Positions 7,362 to 15,975 of a stretch of 37,783 nucleotides of DNA are shown piece after piece. The translations under genes and the position numbers were made by a program. Under the pieces are notes generated by a model that was not told the origin of the DNA, searched no databases, and was given only the letters and a program-made list of their open reading frames with translations. The stretch is from NCBI GenBank assembly GCA_964487555.1, contig CAZART010000046.1:1-37783 (forward strand), read 5' to 3'. The stretch comes from CAZART01 sp964487555 (GTDB lineage: Bacteria; Bacteroidota; Rhodothermia; Rhodothermales; VXPQ01). Numbering within the stretch: the stretch's first letter is position 1; each line of letters begins with the position of its first letter.

Positions 7362-9677
7362 TCAGAGATTCTCTTCAATGAAATCGGTCATCAATGTATA
7401 GAGATGCAGTCTCGTTCGCCCGCCGTAGATGCCGTGATTACGACCCGGATAGATCATCATTTCAAATTGCTTGCCGGCTTCCTGCAGCGCGCCGGTCATC
7501 TGAATGGCGTTCTGCAAGTGCACGTTATCGTCGAGATCCCCATGAACGATAAGCAGTTTCTGATCCGGGCGCATCCGATCCGCGTACGTGATCGGAGCAC
7601 CTCGCTCGTAGCCTTTCGGATTGCGCTGCGGCGTGGACATGTACCGCTCCGTGTAGATCGTATCGTATTGCCGCCAATCCGTCACCGGGGCTACCGCGAC
7701 CCCGAGGCTGAACGTGTCGGGACCTTCGCCCGACAGCATCGACATGAGCGTCATGAAGCCGCCGTAGCTCCAGCCCCAGATGCCGATCCGGTCCTCATCC
7801 ACATAATCCAGCTCGCCGAATTGCCCGGCAGCGGCGATCTGATCCTCCGCCTCCAGCACGCCCAGCTGCTTGTAGGTAACGCTTTTGAAGTCCTTGCTCC
7901 GAGCGCCGGTGCCGCGATTATCGACGCTGGCCACGAGCACCCCGAGATTCTGAGCCAGGTACGCGTGCCACAAATACCGAACGCCGCCCCAATCGTTGGT
8001 GATCGTCTGCGAGCCGGGCCCGCCGTACACGTAGAGCATCATCGGATACGTCTTCGCCGGATCGAAATCCCGCGGCTTGATCACGTACGCATTAAGCTCC
8101 GTTCCGTCGGCACCGTTCACGGTAGTGAATTCGGGATAGGGAAGATCGTAGCGGATGAGACGCTCCTGCAAGGCTTCGTTCATCTCAAGCTCCTTTAGCA
8201 GACGCCCATCGGCACGATGCAGCGTGACGACGGACGGCGTGCGAAGATCTGAGAACCGGTCGATATAGAAGCGCAGGTCCCGCGACATGTCGATTCGGTG
8301 AGTCCCCGGGCGTTCCGTAATCTGCTCGGGTGCGCCGGAGGACCTGCGCGCACCATTGGACCCGGCGGGCGCGGCCATTTCCGAGCGATAGAGGTGGCGC
8401 TCGAGCGGACTCGCCACCGTCCCGCTGAAATAGAACGCTCCCCGATCCTCATCGACGCCGTGGAAAGCCGCAACATTCCAATCGCCGTCTGTAACCCTAC
8501 GCACGAACGTGCCGTCGTTCTGATAGAGGTACAGATGTCGATAGCCGTCTCGCTCGCTCAACCAAACGAAATGCCGGCCGTCCTGTAGATAGGTGATGGT
8601 ACCGCCGGACAGATCGCCGAAGCTGGTTTCCACGTCGAGCCATGTGTCGTTTTTCTCTTCGAGAATGGTTTCGACGGACATATCCGCCGGGTCACCGTAG
8701 AGCAGGTCCAGATCATTCTGATCCCGGTTCAGGCGGAACATCCAAACGTACGACGTGCCGTCGATCTCCGGCGTCCATCCCAGCGACGGAATGTATTCCA
8801 GCGAGTCGCCTCCGCTATTCCAGGTATACGTCTCAAAAAACGCACGGCTGCCGCCGTCTACGTTCACCACACCCACGCGGATCTCACTGTTCACTTCGCC
8901 GGCCTTGGGATAGCGAAAACGGATCAGCTCCGGATACTGCCCCAACAGGTCGGCCATCACGAATTCGCTCGTGCCCGTTTCGTCGAGCTGTACGTAGGCG
9001 ATCCGGAGGCCGTCCGGGCTCCAGACCCAACCGTCGCGAAGGCCGAATTCCTCCTCGTAGACCCAGTCCGTGGTGCCGTTGATAATGGCGCCTTCCGATC
9101 CATCGGAGGTCAGCCGCCGTTCGCTCATGTCGTCTACATCTACGACAAACAGATCCCGGTTGCGAACAAATCCGACGCGGCGACCGTCCGGAGAGAATTT
9201 CGCGAACATCTGAAAGCCTGCATCGCGATCGGCTATGGGCCGCAGCTCGCCGGACGCTACGTCGTAGAGATAATAGAAGCCTTTCGTGTTATAGCGCCAG
9301 ACTTGTTCAGAATCCGTGTATATGAGGACCTGTGATTCGTCGGGGCTGTATACGTAGTCCTCGATCTTTATGAGACGATCGACGTCGTCGGCATGCAGAT
9401 CGGAGCCGTCGATCAGCTGCGTGCGCTCATCGATCTCCAGGTTGTAGCTGACGAGGTGTGTGGCCCCGATGCCCTCATCGATCTCGACGAAGGTGATGAT
9501 CGGCCCTTCTTCAGCCCATTTCCCTGCGCGAAAGTCGTGCGGCGAAAATGTGTTTGACGCATGAATATCTTCGAGCGTCAGCCGGGGCTTCTCCTCCGTC
9601 TGCTGCGCCGCTACCGGCCACCCAACCGAGACGGTCATCACGACCACGGCCAGGAGGCTCAAAATTCTACGCTGCAT
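7362..9677 (-). CDS. Dipeptidyl peptidase IV, S9B family serine peptidase
   Basis: An exported peptidase that cleaves dipeptides, typically after proline, from peptide N-termini. I chose the ATG at 9677 (771 residues) because MQRRILSLLAVVVMTVSVGWPVAAQ is a good signal peptide; a start 13 codons upstream would put a polar extension before it. The middle is the beta-propeller domain, with DWVYEEEFGLRDGWVWSPDG holding the paired Glu that bind the substrate N-terminus. The C-terminal alpha/beta hydrolase has the nucleophile in GIWGWSYGGF (Ser about 637), the acid in HGDLDDNVHLQ (Asp about 716) and His in GRNHGIYGG (about 748). Length is normal for the family. It heads the minus-strand run and is divergent from alanine racemase. 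Likely periplasmic or surface, feeding peptides to the cell. Confidence 0.93.
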   Translation of the reverse strand: MQRRILSLLAVVVMTVSVGWPVAAQQTEEKPRLTLEDIHASNTFSPHDFRAGKWAEEGPIITFVEIDEGIGATHLVSYNLEIDERTQLIDGSDLHADDVDRLIKIEDYVYSPDESQVLIYTDSEQVWRYNTKGFYYLYDVASGELRPIADRDAGFQMFAKFSPDGRRVGFVRNRDLFVVDVDDMSERRLTSDGSEGAIINGTTDWVYEEEFGLRDGWVWSPDGLRIAYVQLDETGTSEFVMADLLGQYPELIRFRYPKAGEVNSEIRVGVVNVDGGSRAFFETYTWNSGGDSLEYIPSLGWTPEIDGTSYVWMFRLNRDQNDLDLLYGDPADMSVETILEEKNDTWLDVETSFGDLSGGTITYLQDGRHFVWLSERDGYRHLYLYQNDGTFVRRVTDGDWNVAAFHGVDEDRGAFYFSGTVASPLERHLYRSEMAAPAGSNGARRSSGAPEQITERPGTHRIDMSRDLRFYIDRFSDLRTPSVVTLHRADGRLLKELEMNEALQERLIRYDLPYPEFTTVNGADGTELNAYVIKPRDFDPAKTYPMMLYVYGGPGSQTITNDWGGVRYLWHAYLAQNLGVLVASVDNRGTGARSKDFKSVTYKQLGVLEAEDQIAAAGQFGELDYVDEDRIGIWGWSYGGFMTLMSMLSGEGPDTFSLGVAVAPVTDWRQYDTIYTERYMSTPQRNPKGYERGAPITYADRMRPDQKLLIVHGDLDDNVHLQNAIQMTGALQEAGKQFEMMIYPGRNHGIYGGRTRLHLYTLMTDFIEENL

Positions 9678-9916
9678 ATTCGAAAACCCCGTGTTGTAGT
9701 GGACTGCGCCATCCAATCAGCGAAATCGTCCGCACGCTCTACGCGCACTCCCGCGGCCATCGCCCCATGCCGCCAAACGCGCGCTGATTGTAACGAGGAT
9801 ACTCTCAAAGGTTTCGGTGCGCGAACGTTACGAACCGCCCCGCTATTCTTAGAGTTAGTTCATACCCAATGCCCGGCGCCAGGGCGTATCTTGGCATTCG
9901 TTCTGATCACCCGAAC
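9678..9916. promoter_or_regulatory. Divergent promoter region with a 9-bp inverted repeat
   Basis: This 239-nt region lies between the divergent peptidase and alanine racemase genes and must hold both promoters. CAATCAGCG (9714-9722) and its exact reverse complement CGCTGATTG (9782-9790) form a 9-bp inverted repeat with 59 nt between the arms. Near alr, TATTCTTAG (about 9843-9851) is a weak -7-like element. I see no strong Shine-Dalgarno before either chosen start. The inverted repeat could bind a regulator shared by both genes, or fold in a leader RNA; both are inference. Confidence 0.4.
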
Positions 9917-11065
9917 ATGGCTTTCACGGCACTGAAGATCGACACGTCCACACGCACCGATGCCGACGCGTCGACGGCACCTACTCGGGCCGAGATCCAC
10001 CTCGACGCGCTGCGATTCAATCTGGAAATCTTCCGCCGTACGGCTCCTTCTGCGGACGTCATGGCCGTCGTTAAAGCCGACGCCTATGGTCACGGATCGC
10101 CGCAGGTTGCATCGGCTCTCTTCGAGGCAGGCGTTACCCACTTCGCCGTCGCGACGGTGCCCGAGGGCGTCCGGCTGCGGAAAGCGGGAATTGAAGGTCG
10201 CATTCTCGTTCTCGCCGCACCGCTGCCCGAATATCTCTCCGCCTATCCTGAGCATGACCTGGACGTCACCGTATCTTCGGAGGCCGTCGCCAGGTGGCTT
10301 ACGGCGCCCGGCGAAGGACCCTTTCGGGCACACGTAAAGATCGACACCGGCATGGGACGAATCGGCGTGGCGCCGTCGGAGGCCGAGCAGATCGTGCTCG
10401 AGCTTGAGCGGTCCAGCAATGTAAAGGTGGACGGCCTCTGGACCCATCTCGCGACGGCCGATGATGAAGACAACCGATTCTCCGTAGAACAGATCGAGCG
10501 ATTCCGCAGAATCATAGCGCCGCTGGAAGATTCAGCCCGCCGCATTCACGTGGCTAACAGCGCTGCGGCCCTGCGCATTCCCGACAGCACGGCATTTCCC
10601 CGGGCAATGATGCGCATTGGAATCGGCCTCTATGGATACTCCGCCCTCGGCGGACTCGCGGAAGATGCGGGCCTTCGACCTGTCCTGCGCTGGACGTCGA
10701 GGCTCACGCATCTCAAATGGGTCGATCCCGGCACGTCGATTTCGTACGGTCGGCGGTGGAAGGCGGATCGCCGCACGCGCATCGCGACGGTCGGCGCCGG
10801 TTACGCCGACGGTTACCCGCGTAAGCTCTCCAACCGCGGCGAGGTAACGATCGGCGACAAACGGCATCCGGTCGTCGGGACGGTATGTATGGATATGTTT
10901 ATGGTAGACGTGGGAACGGAGGTCGATTTGGCGATCGGCGACGACGTCGTGCTCATCGGCCCCGAATCGCCCGACGCTTTCGAAGTTTCAGCCTGGGCGG
11001 AAACGATCCCGTATGAAATCTTGACGGGAATCGCGGCTCGCGTCCCGCGGCTCTACGTAGAGTAG
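9917..11065 (+). CDS. alr: Alanine racemase
   Basis: A PLP enzyme that converts L- to D-alanine for peptidoglycan. With the ATG at 9917 it has 382 residues, close to the family norm; a start at 9869 would add 16 residues with no counterpart in the fold. AEIHLDALRFNL (25-36) opens the barrel; VMAVVKADAYGHG carries the PLP lysine (Lys53). HIKIDTGMGR-like sequence appears as HVKIDTGMGRIG, and RIGIGLYGYS (about 232-241) is characteristic. The C-terminal domain has the catalytic Tyr in SISYGRRW, AGYADGYPR, and VCMDMFMVD. It faces the D-Ala-D-Ala ligase region on the opposite strand, so both dedicated D-alanine steps sit within this stretch. A non-PLP or amino-acid racemase of other specificity is unlikely given these motifs. 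Confidence 0.95.
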   Translation: MAFTALKIDTSTRTDADASTAPTRAEIHLDALRFNLEIFRRTAPSADVMAVVKADAYGHGSPQVASALFEAGVTHFAVATVPEGVRLRKAGIEGRILVLAAPLPEYLSAYPEHDLDVTVSSEAVARWLTAPGEGPFRAHVKIDTGMGRIGVAPSEAEQIVLELERSSNVKVDGLWTHLATADDEDNRFSVEQIERFRRIIAPLEDSARRIHVANSAAALRIPDSTAFPRAMMRIGIGLYGYSALGGLAEDAGLRPVLRWTSRLTHLKWVDPGTSISYGRRWKADRRTRIATVGAGYADGYPRKLSNRGEVTIGDKRHPVVGTVCMDMFMVDVGTEVDLAIGDDVVLIGPESPDAFEVSAWAETIPYEILTGIAARVPRLYVE

Positions 11066-11149
11066 AGCAAGCGGGTGGAAATCGTTACGAGAAAAGCATA
11101 CTTGCGCTGGTCTGGTCGACTCATAATGCCTTCGCGGATCGAACCGTCC

Positions 11150-11180
11150 TTTAAGAGTCCTCCCGGAAGCCGTATATTTG
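11150..11180 (+). promoter_or_regulatory. Bacteroidota-type promoter candidate for the two-component operon
   Basis: TATATTTG at 11173-11180 matches the Bacteroidota -7 consensus TAnnTTTG exactly. TTTA at 11150-11153, 19 nt upstream, is one base from the -33 element TTTG at the expected spacing. It lies 53 nt before the response-regulator start. Confidence 0.5.
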
Positions 11181-11232
11181 ATGTTCTCGATCCTTCCGTT
11201 TCTCATACACCTGGTTCTTAGCGAGCAATAGC

Positions 11233-11943
11233 ATGGCCACATCTGCAGATCCGTCAAACGTCAACGTCCTCGTCGTGGATGACGAGGAAGACGTCGTCGA
11301 GGTCGTCAGCCATTTCCTGGAAGAAGAGGGATACGGCGTTGAGAGAGCCTATGATGGAGAGGAGGCACTCGAAAAGGCTTCACCGGAGACCGACCTTATC
11401 ATCCTCGACATCATGCTACCGGGCCTTGACGGTTATGAAGTCTGCCAGCGGCTGCGTTCTCGGGTAGAGACAGAAACGATTCCGATCATCTTTCTCAGCG
11501 CCAAGACGGAAGAGGATGATCAGATCAAAGGACTCATGATGGGTGGAGATGATTATCTCACCAAGCCCGTATCGCCGCAGGTCATCGTCGCCCACGTACG
11601 AGCCGTCCTCCGACGCGCAGGCGTCGAAGAAAGCCGCACGATTCAGGTCAACAACCTCACGATCTTTGAAGACGAATACCGTGCCACGCTCGAGGGCAAA
11701 GATCTGGGCCTCACGCTGACGGAGTTCGAATTGCTGCGGTATCTGGTTCGACATCCCCGCAAGGCCTTTACCCGTCAGCAGCTGCTTGAAACAATCTGGC
11801 AGGATGCAATGATGGTCACGGAGCGTACCGTCGACGCTCACATCAAGAACCTCCGTGAGAAACTCGGCGGATTCGCCCGCCATATCCAGACCGTGCGAGG
11901 GGTCGGCTATCGTTTCGTAGAAAACGTCGCCGACGAAGAATAG
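11233..11943 (+). CDS. OmpR/PhoB-family response regulator
   Basis: A 236-residue DNA-binding response regulator. The receiver domain (about 10-125) has the acidic pair Asp16-Asp17 in VLVVDDEED, the phospho-acceptor Asp59 in LIILDIMLPG, the switch Ser89 in FLSAK and Lys111 in LTKP. A winged-helix effector domain (about 140-230) contains LTLTEFELLRYLVRHP, AFTRQQLLETIW, ERTVDAHIKNLREKL and VRGVGYRF, the usual OmpR/PhoB signatures. It is followed 96 nt later by a sensor kinase that should be its partner. The order and sequence resemble PhoB-PhoR, but no phosphate gene is nearby, so the signal is unknown. The start follows GCGAGCAATAGC, which has only a weak ribosome site. Confidence 0.93.
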   Translation: MATSADPSNVNVLVVDDEEDVVEVVSHFLEEEGYGVERAYDGEEALEKASPETDLIILDIMLPGLDGYEVCQRLRSRVETETIPIIFLSAKTEEDDQIKGLMMGGDDYLTKPVSPQVIVAHVRAVLRRAGVEESRTIQVNNLTIFEDEYRATLEGKDLGLTLTEFELLRYLVRHPRKAFTRQQLLETIWQDAMMVTERTVDAHIKNLREKLGGFARHIQTVRGVGYRFVENVADEE

Positions 11944-12030
11944 CACCGGTCCGGTGCCGCCGAGCCGTCTTCACGCTCTCTAACGGCCGCCTTTCATTTT
12001 GCATCTCTCCGGCGACCGTCCGCCGGGGAT
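11943..12030 (+). promoter_or_regulatory. Two inverted repeats between response regulator and kinase
   Basis: GCACCGGTCCGGTGC (11943-11957) is a perfect 7-bp inverted repeat around a central T, starting in the last base of the regulator stop codon. CCGGCG (12009-12014), ACCGTC loop, CGCCGG (12021-12026) is a 6-bp hairpin just before the kinase start at 12040. The second arm overlaps the GGGGA ribosome-site candidate at 12025-12029, so folding could hide it and reduce kinase translation. Folding and effect are inferred. Confidence 0.45.
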
Positions 12031-12039
12031 GTTCTATAT

Positions 12040-13497
12040 ATGCGCTGGCTGACCCACTTGACAAATCTCGTCTTCCCCAGGCGAGCGTCGACGCAGACGT
12101 GGATGATCCTGACGTTTGCCCTGTTCGTGGGGTTGGCGGTCCTCGTCGTGGGACTCTACGTAGCCGTCATCTTGCGAGGCGAAACGCACGACGCGACGCG
12201 GCACATGCTCTACCGCCAGGCCGAACGGATCGCGGTTCAGCTCGAGCAGGCCGAAAGCGAGGACGAAATGGAGGAGGTGGCTCTTGCGATAAGCCGGCTT
12301 ACCGACCTACGCCTGACCGTCGCGACGCGCGACAGCCTTTTATGGGACCTTCGCGAAACGCGCGTCCTCGCGGATCCCGGCGTCATGGATCAGGACGAGA
12401 TGTCCGTCTCGGAGGACAACCCGCTTCGATTCGTGGAACGGACGGGTCCTGATGGGGAGTTGATGTTGTTCGTGGCGCTCTACCGGCCGGCGTCGGAACT
12501 GATTGTTCGCGTCGGCCAGCCGGAGCCTCCGCTCTTCGCCCTCGTGCATCGCATGCAAATCGCGCTCGTCGCGGCGATGTTCATGGCTTTGCTGCTTGCC
12601 CTTCTTGGAAGCTGGGTGGCGTCGCATCAGGTTACAACCCCCCTTCAGGCCATTCGAAATTCGGCACGGCGGATCGCGGAAGGCGATTTTGGCGAGAAAA
12701 TCCGCGTCGAATCGCGCGCCGCCGAATTTCAAGAATTGGCAATGAGTCTGAACCGGATGTCCGACAGCTTTCGGCGGCAGATCGACGAATTACAGCGCCT
12801 CACGCAGCTGCAGAACGAGTTCATCGGGAACGTCGGGCACGAAGTGCGAAATCCTATTTTTGCCGTCAGCGGATACCTGGAAGCCCTCGGCAGCGGCACG
12901 CTCACCCCGGAGATGCGGAAACGCTATGCGGAAAAGGGGCTCATCAATCTCCACCGCCTTCAAAATCTCTTCAACGATCTCATCGAAATAGCGCGCCTTG
13001 AGTATCGCGAAGACCTCATAAAGCCGAGCGCGTTCGATCTTCAGGCGCTGCTCGAGGAGGTTAGCGACATGCTGCGCCCGAAGGCCGATCACAAAGGACT
13101 CCGCATGGAAATCGAGAATCCTCACCTCTATGTAGAGGCTGATCGAAACCGCGTTCGGCAGGTGCTCACCAACCTCATCGACAACGCCATGGCCTATACC
13201 GATGAAGGCACGGTGCGCTGCCGTTTCCGCCGCCGCCTCGACAAAGTCCGCGTCGAGATCATCGACACGGGCCGCGGCATTCCGGAGGAGCACCTTGAGC
13301 GTATTTTCGAGCGCTTTTACCGCGTCGATCCGGACCGGTCACGTCGCAGCGGTGGAACAGGACTCGGCTTATCCATCGTCCATCAGATTCTCCACGCTCA
13401 TGGAGAGCAGATCCACGTCGAAAGCACGGTCGGCCGCGGCACCCGGTTCTGGTTCGAGCTGCCCTACGCCGAGGTACAGGAAGAGCCCGACGTCTGA
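12040..13497 (+). CDS. Membrane sensor histidine kinase, HAMP type
   Basis: A 485-residue inner-membrane sensor kinase. TM1 spans about 22-45 and TM2 about 171-192, enclosing a roughly 125-residue periplasmic sensor region with no domain I recognise. HAMP covers about 193-247 (VTTPLQAIRNSARRIAEGDF). The HisKA domain has phospho-acceptor His267 in IGNVGHEVRNPIF, a variant of the commoner SHELRTP form. The ATPase domain shows the N box NLIDNAMAYTDEG, G1 DTGRGIPEEHLERIF, FERFYRVD, and GGTGLGLSIV. All catalytic elements are present. It follows its presumed response regulator by 96 nt, probably in one transcript. PhoR-like in layout; ligand unknown. Confidence 0.93.
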   Translation: MRWLTHLTNLVFPRRASTQTWMILTFALFVGLAVLVVGLYVAVILRGETHDATRHMLYRQAERIAVQLEQAESEDEMEEVALAISRLTDLRLTVATRDSLLWDLRETRVLADPGVMDQDEMSVSEDNPLRFVERTGPDGELMLFVALYRPASELIVRVGQPEPPLFALVHRMQIALVAAMFMALLLALLGSWVASHQVTTPLQAIRNSARRIAEGDFGEKIRVESRAAEFQELAMSLNRMSDSFRRQIDELQRLTQLQNEFIGNVGHEVRNPIFAVSGYLEALGSGTLTPEMRKRYAEKGLINLHRLQNLFNDLIEIARLEYREDLIKPSAFDLQALLEEVSDMLRPKADHKGLRMEIENPHLYVEADRNRVRQVLTNLIDNAMAYTDEGTVRCRFRRRLDKVRVEIIDTGRGIPEEHLERIFERFYRVDPDRSRRSGGTGLGLSIVHQILHAHGEQIHVESTVGRGTRFWFELPYAEVQEEPDV

Positions 13498-13807
13498 GGA
13501 CGCCGGTTTTCGCTTGTGCCGTCGATTTCGTAGATTCCGCGCATCGCCCCACCGAAGTCTTGGACGTCCTTCGCAAACGTGAAGACGTAGTCGACAGCCT
13601 CCTCGACCCCCGCGAAACCTTGCCGAAGCCGCTCTCCGCGCGGAACGCGGATCGGCGGCTTTCATTCAACCCAATCGGGAGCCGCCGTCAGGAGCCTGGC
13701 GTTGTTCGCTCCCTCGATTCCGCTCGCCGCAGGGCCCGAATCCTGTGTGGCCCATCGCCAACCCTGGATGGGCGGTACTGCATGTCGTAGTAGAGATCAG
13801 GAGATTT
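13498..13807. other. 310-nt spacer before the E1 dehydrogenase, with a minus-strand coding-like stretch
   Basis: No convincing gene on either strand. On the minus strand one frame reads without stops from about 13661 to a TAG at 13464-13466, giving GERLRQGFAGVEEAVDYVF and AKDVQDFGGAMRGIYEIDG, which looks protein-like but has no ATG, GTG or TTG at its head and overlaps the kinase 3' end by 34 nt. The same frame continues upstream across one TGA (13662-13664) as GIEGANNARLLTAAPDWVE. This may be a decayed gene or chance in GC-rich DNA. The E1 promoter should also lie here; AGGAG at 13799-13803 is its ribosome site. Confidence 0.3.
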
Positions 13808-15964
13808 ATGGCGAAACCGAAGGAAAAGAACGCACGAACTCGTAACGACGCAAAAGAAGCGCTTCCGATCGAGGAAATCGAACACGCAAACGGCCAGGCC
13901 GCCGTTGCGCAGCTACCCGACGTGGGGTATGTCAGCAATTTCGAGATTGAGAAGCTCGCACCCGCTGATTTCGAAAAGGATGAGCTGATCCGCGTTTATC
14001 GAACGATGCTGCTCGCTCGTCGTCTCGACGAGAAGATGCTCACGCTTCTCAAGCAAGGAAAGGGCTTCTTTCATATCGGATGCGCCGGCCACGAAGCCGC
14101 GCAGGCCGCCGTGGCGATGTATGCGCAGCCGGGCCACGACTGGTTCTGCATGTACTACCGCGATCTCTGCACGGCCCTCTCGGTCGGCATGACGCCGAAG
14201 CAGTCGATGCTCGCCCACCTCGCGAAATCCGACGATCCTAACTCCGGTGGACGTCAGATGTCCGAACATTTCAGCATGCGGGAGCTGAACATCATGACGA
14301 CCTCGTCCTCTGTCGGAGCCCAATTTCTGCCCGGACTCGGGTTCGGAATGGCCGTAAAACGGCGTCAGGAGGATGCCTTCGTTTACGTATCCGGAGGCGA
14401 GGGCGCCACCTCTCAAGGAGACTTCCACGAAGCCATGAACTGGGCGACGCGCATCAAGGCGCCCGTTCTCTTTTTCATCCAGGACAATAAATTTGCGATC
14501 TCCGTCCCCGTCAAAGATCAGACGGCCGGCGGGACGCCGTACAAGCTTGCGGCCGGATATGAGGGCATGAAACGCGCCCGCGTCGACGGAACGGATTTTT
14601 TCAAGGTGGCCTCAGCCGCCCGCGCCGCTATAAACGCCATTCGCTCCGGAGACGGTCCGGTTTTTTTGGTCGCCGACGTGGTGCGACTGTTGCCCCACTC
14701 CTCTTCAGACAATCACGCCAAATATCGCTCGCCCGAAGAGCTTGCCGAAGACAAGAAGATCGACCCGATTGCCCGTATGGAGATGACGTTGATCGAGGCA
14801 GGTATCGTGACGGAGGAAGCAATCTCGGGTCTGCAGAAGGAGGTCGCCAGGGAAGTCGATGACGCCGCCAAATGGGCATCCCGGCAGGCCGACCCCACTC
14901 CGGAATCCGCTACGAAGCACGTATTCTTCGAGGGCGACATCGGCCTAGACTACGAGGCCTCGGTGCCCTCCGGCAAACCACAGGTTATCGTCGATGCGCT
15001 TAATCAGGCTCTGAAGGAAGAGATGGCGCGCGACGAGCGCATCATCGTCTACGGTGAGGACGTGGCGGGCGACAAGGGCGGCGTGTTCACGGCAACCCGG
15101 GACCTGACGGCCATGTTCGGCCCGGATCGCTGCTTCAACTCGCCGCTGGCTGAAGCGTCGATTGTGGGAACGGCGGTCGGTCTCGCGGCTTCGGGATTCA
15201 AGCCGGTCGTCGAGATCCAGTTTGCCGACTATATATGGCCCGCGATGCAGCAGCTGCGCAATCAGGTCTCGCCGTTCCGCTACCGGTCCAACAATCAATG
15301 GAGCTGCCCGATGGTCATTCGCGTGCCGACGGGTGGTTACATTCATGGCGGACTCTGCCATTCGCAGAACATCGAGGCTATTTTCGGCCACATGCCCGGT
15401 TTCAAGATTGCCATGCCCTCCAGTGCAGCGGACGCAAAGGGGCTGCTGAAAACGGCCATTCGAATGGAAGATCCCGTGCTCTTCCTCGAGCACAAGGCAC
15501 TCTACAGGATGGCGGCAGCCCGAACCCCGGCGGCCGACGCTGATTATTACGTTCCATTCGGAAAGGCGCGCATCGTGCGCGAAGGCACGGATCTGACGAT
15601 CGTTACCTGGGGCATGCTGGTTCACAAATCGATGAGCGTGGCGAAGCGCTTCGAAAAGGAGGAGGACGTATCGGTGGAGGTCATCGATATCCGTACCATC
15701 GTGCCTCTCGACAGCAAGACCATCCTCAATTCGGTGCGGAAGACGGGCCGGGTTCTCGTGGCGTACGAAGATCACGAATTCGGCGGTTTCGGCGCCGAAA
15801 TCGCAGCGCAGGTAGCCGATCAGACCTTCGAATATCTCGATGCACCGGTTCGCCGCGTAGCGGGCGCCTTCACGCCTGTCCCGTTCGCAGATCCACTCGA
15901 AAAGGCCGTCCTGCCGCAGGACGAGGACATCTATCACGCGGCCAAAAGCGTGCTCGACTACTAA
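13808..15964 (+). CDS. Fused alpha/beta E1 component of a 2-oxoacid (branched-chain type) dehydrogenase
   Basis: A 718-residue thiamine-diphosphate enzyme that decarboxylates a 2-oxoacid and passes the acyl group to the lipoyl E2. The alpha part (about 50-385) holds QGKGFFHIGCAGHEA, WFCMYYRD and the cofactor motif GGEGATSQGDFHEAMN (GEG at about 197-199) ending in QDNKFAIS; GEG instead of GDG is normal in E1-alpha. The beta part (about 390-718) has VYGEDVAGDKGGVF, NSPLAEASIVGTAVG, QFADYIWPA and EDHEFGGFGAEIA. Single-chain alpha-beta E1 proteins are known in Bacteroidota relatives. The ATG at 13808 is chosen for its AGGAG site 4 nt upstream; a start at 13745 lacks one. The first ~50 residues are a charged extension. 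Branched-chain rather than pyruvate substrate is likely from overall similarity; no E2 or E3 gene is in view. Confidence 0.9.
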   Translation: MAKPKEKNARTRNDAKEALPIEEIEHANGQAAVAQLPDVGYVSNFEIEKLAPADFEKDELIRVYRTMLLARRLDEKMLTLLKQGKGFFHIGCAGHEAAQAAVAMYAQPGHDWFCMYYRDLCTALSVGMTPKQSMLAHLAKSDDPNSGGRQMSEHFSMRELNIMTTSSSVGAQFLPGLGFGMAVKRRQEDAFVYVSGGEGATSQGDFHEAMNWATRIKAPVLFFIQDNKFAISVPVKDQTAGGTPYKLAAGYEGMKRARVDGTDFFKVASAARAAINAIRSGDGPVFLVADVVRLLPHSSSDNHAKYRSPEELAEDKKIDPIARMEMTLIEAGIVTEEAISGLQKEVAREVDDAAKWASRQADPTPESATKHVFFEGDIGLDYEASVPSGKPQVIVDALNQALKEEMARDERIIVYGEDVAGDKGGVFTATRDLTAMFGPDRCFNSPLAEASIVGTAVGLAASGFKPVVEIQFADYIWPAMQQLRNQVSPFRYRSNNQWSCPMVIRVPTGGYIHGGLCHSQNIEAIFGHMPGFKIAMPSSAADAKGLLKTAIRMEDPVLFLEHKALYRMAAARTPAADADYYVPFGKARIVREGTDLTIVTWGMLVHKSMSVAKRFEKEEDVSVEVIDIRTIVPLDSKTILNSVRKTGRVLVAYEDHEFGGFGAEIAAQVADQTFEYLDAPVRRVAGAFTPVPFADPLEKAVLPQDEDIYHAAKSVLDY

Positions 15965-15975
15965 CGAGGTCATGC

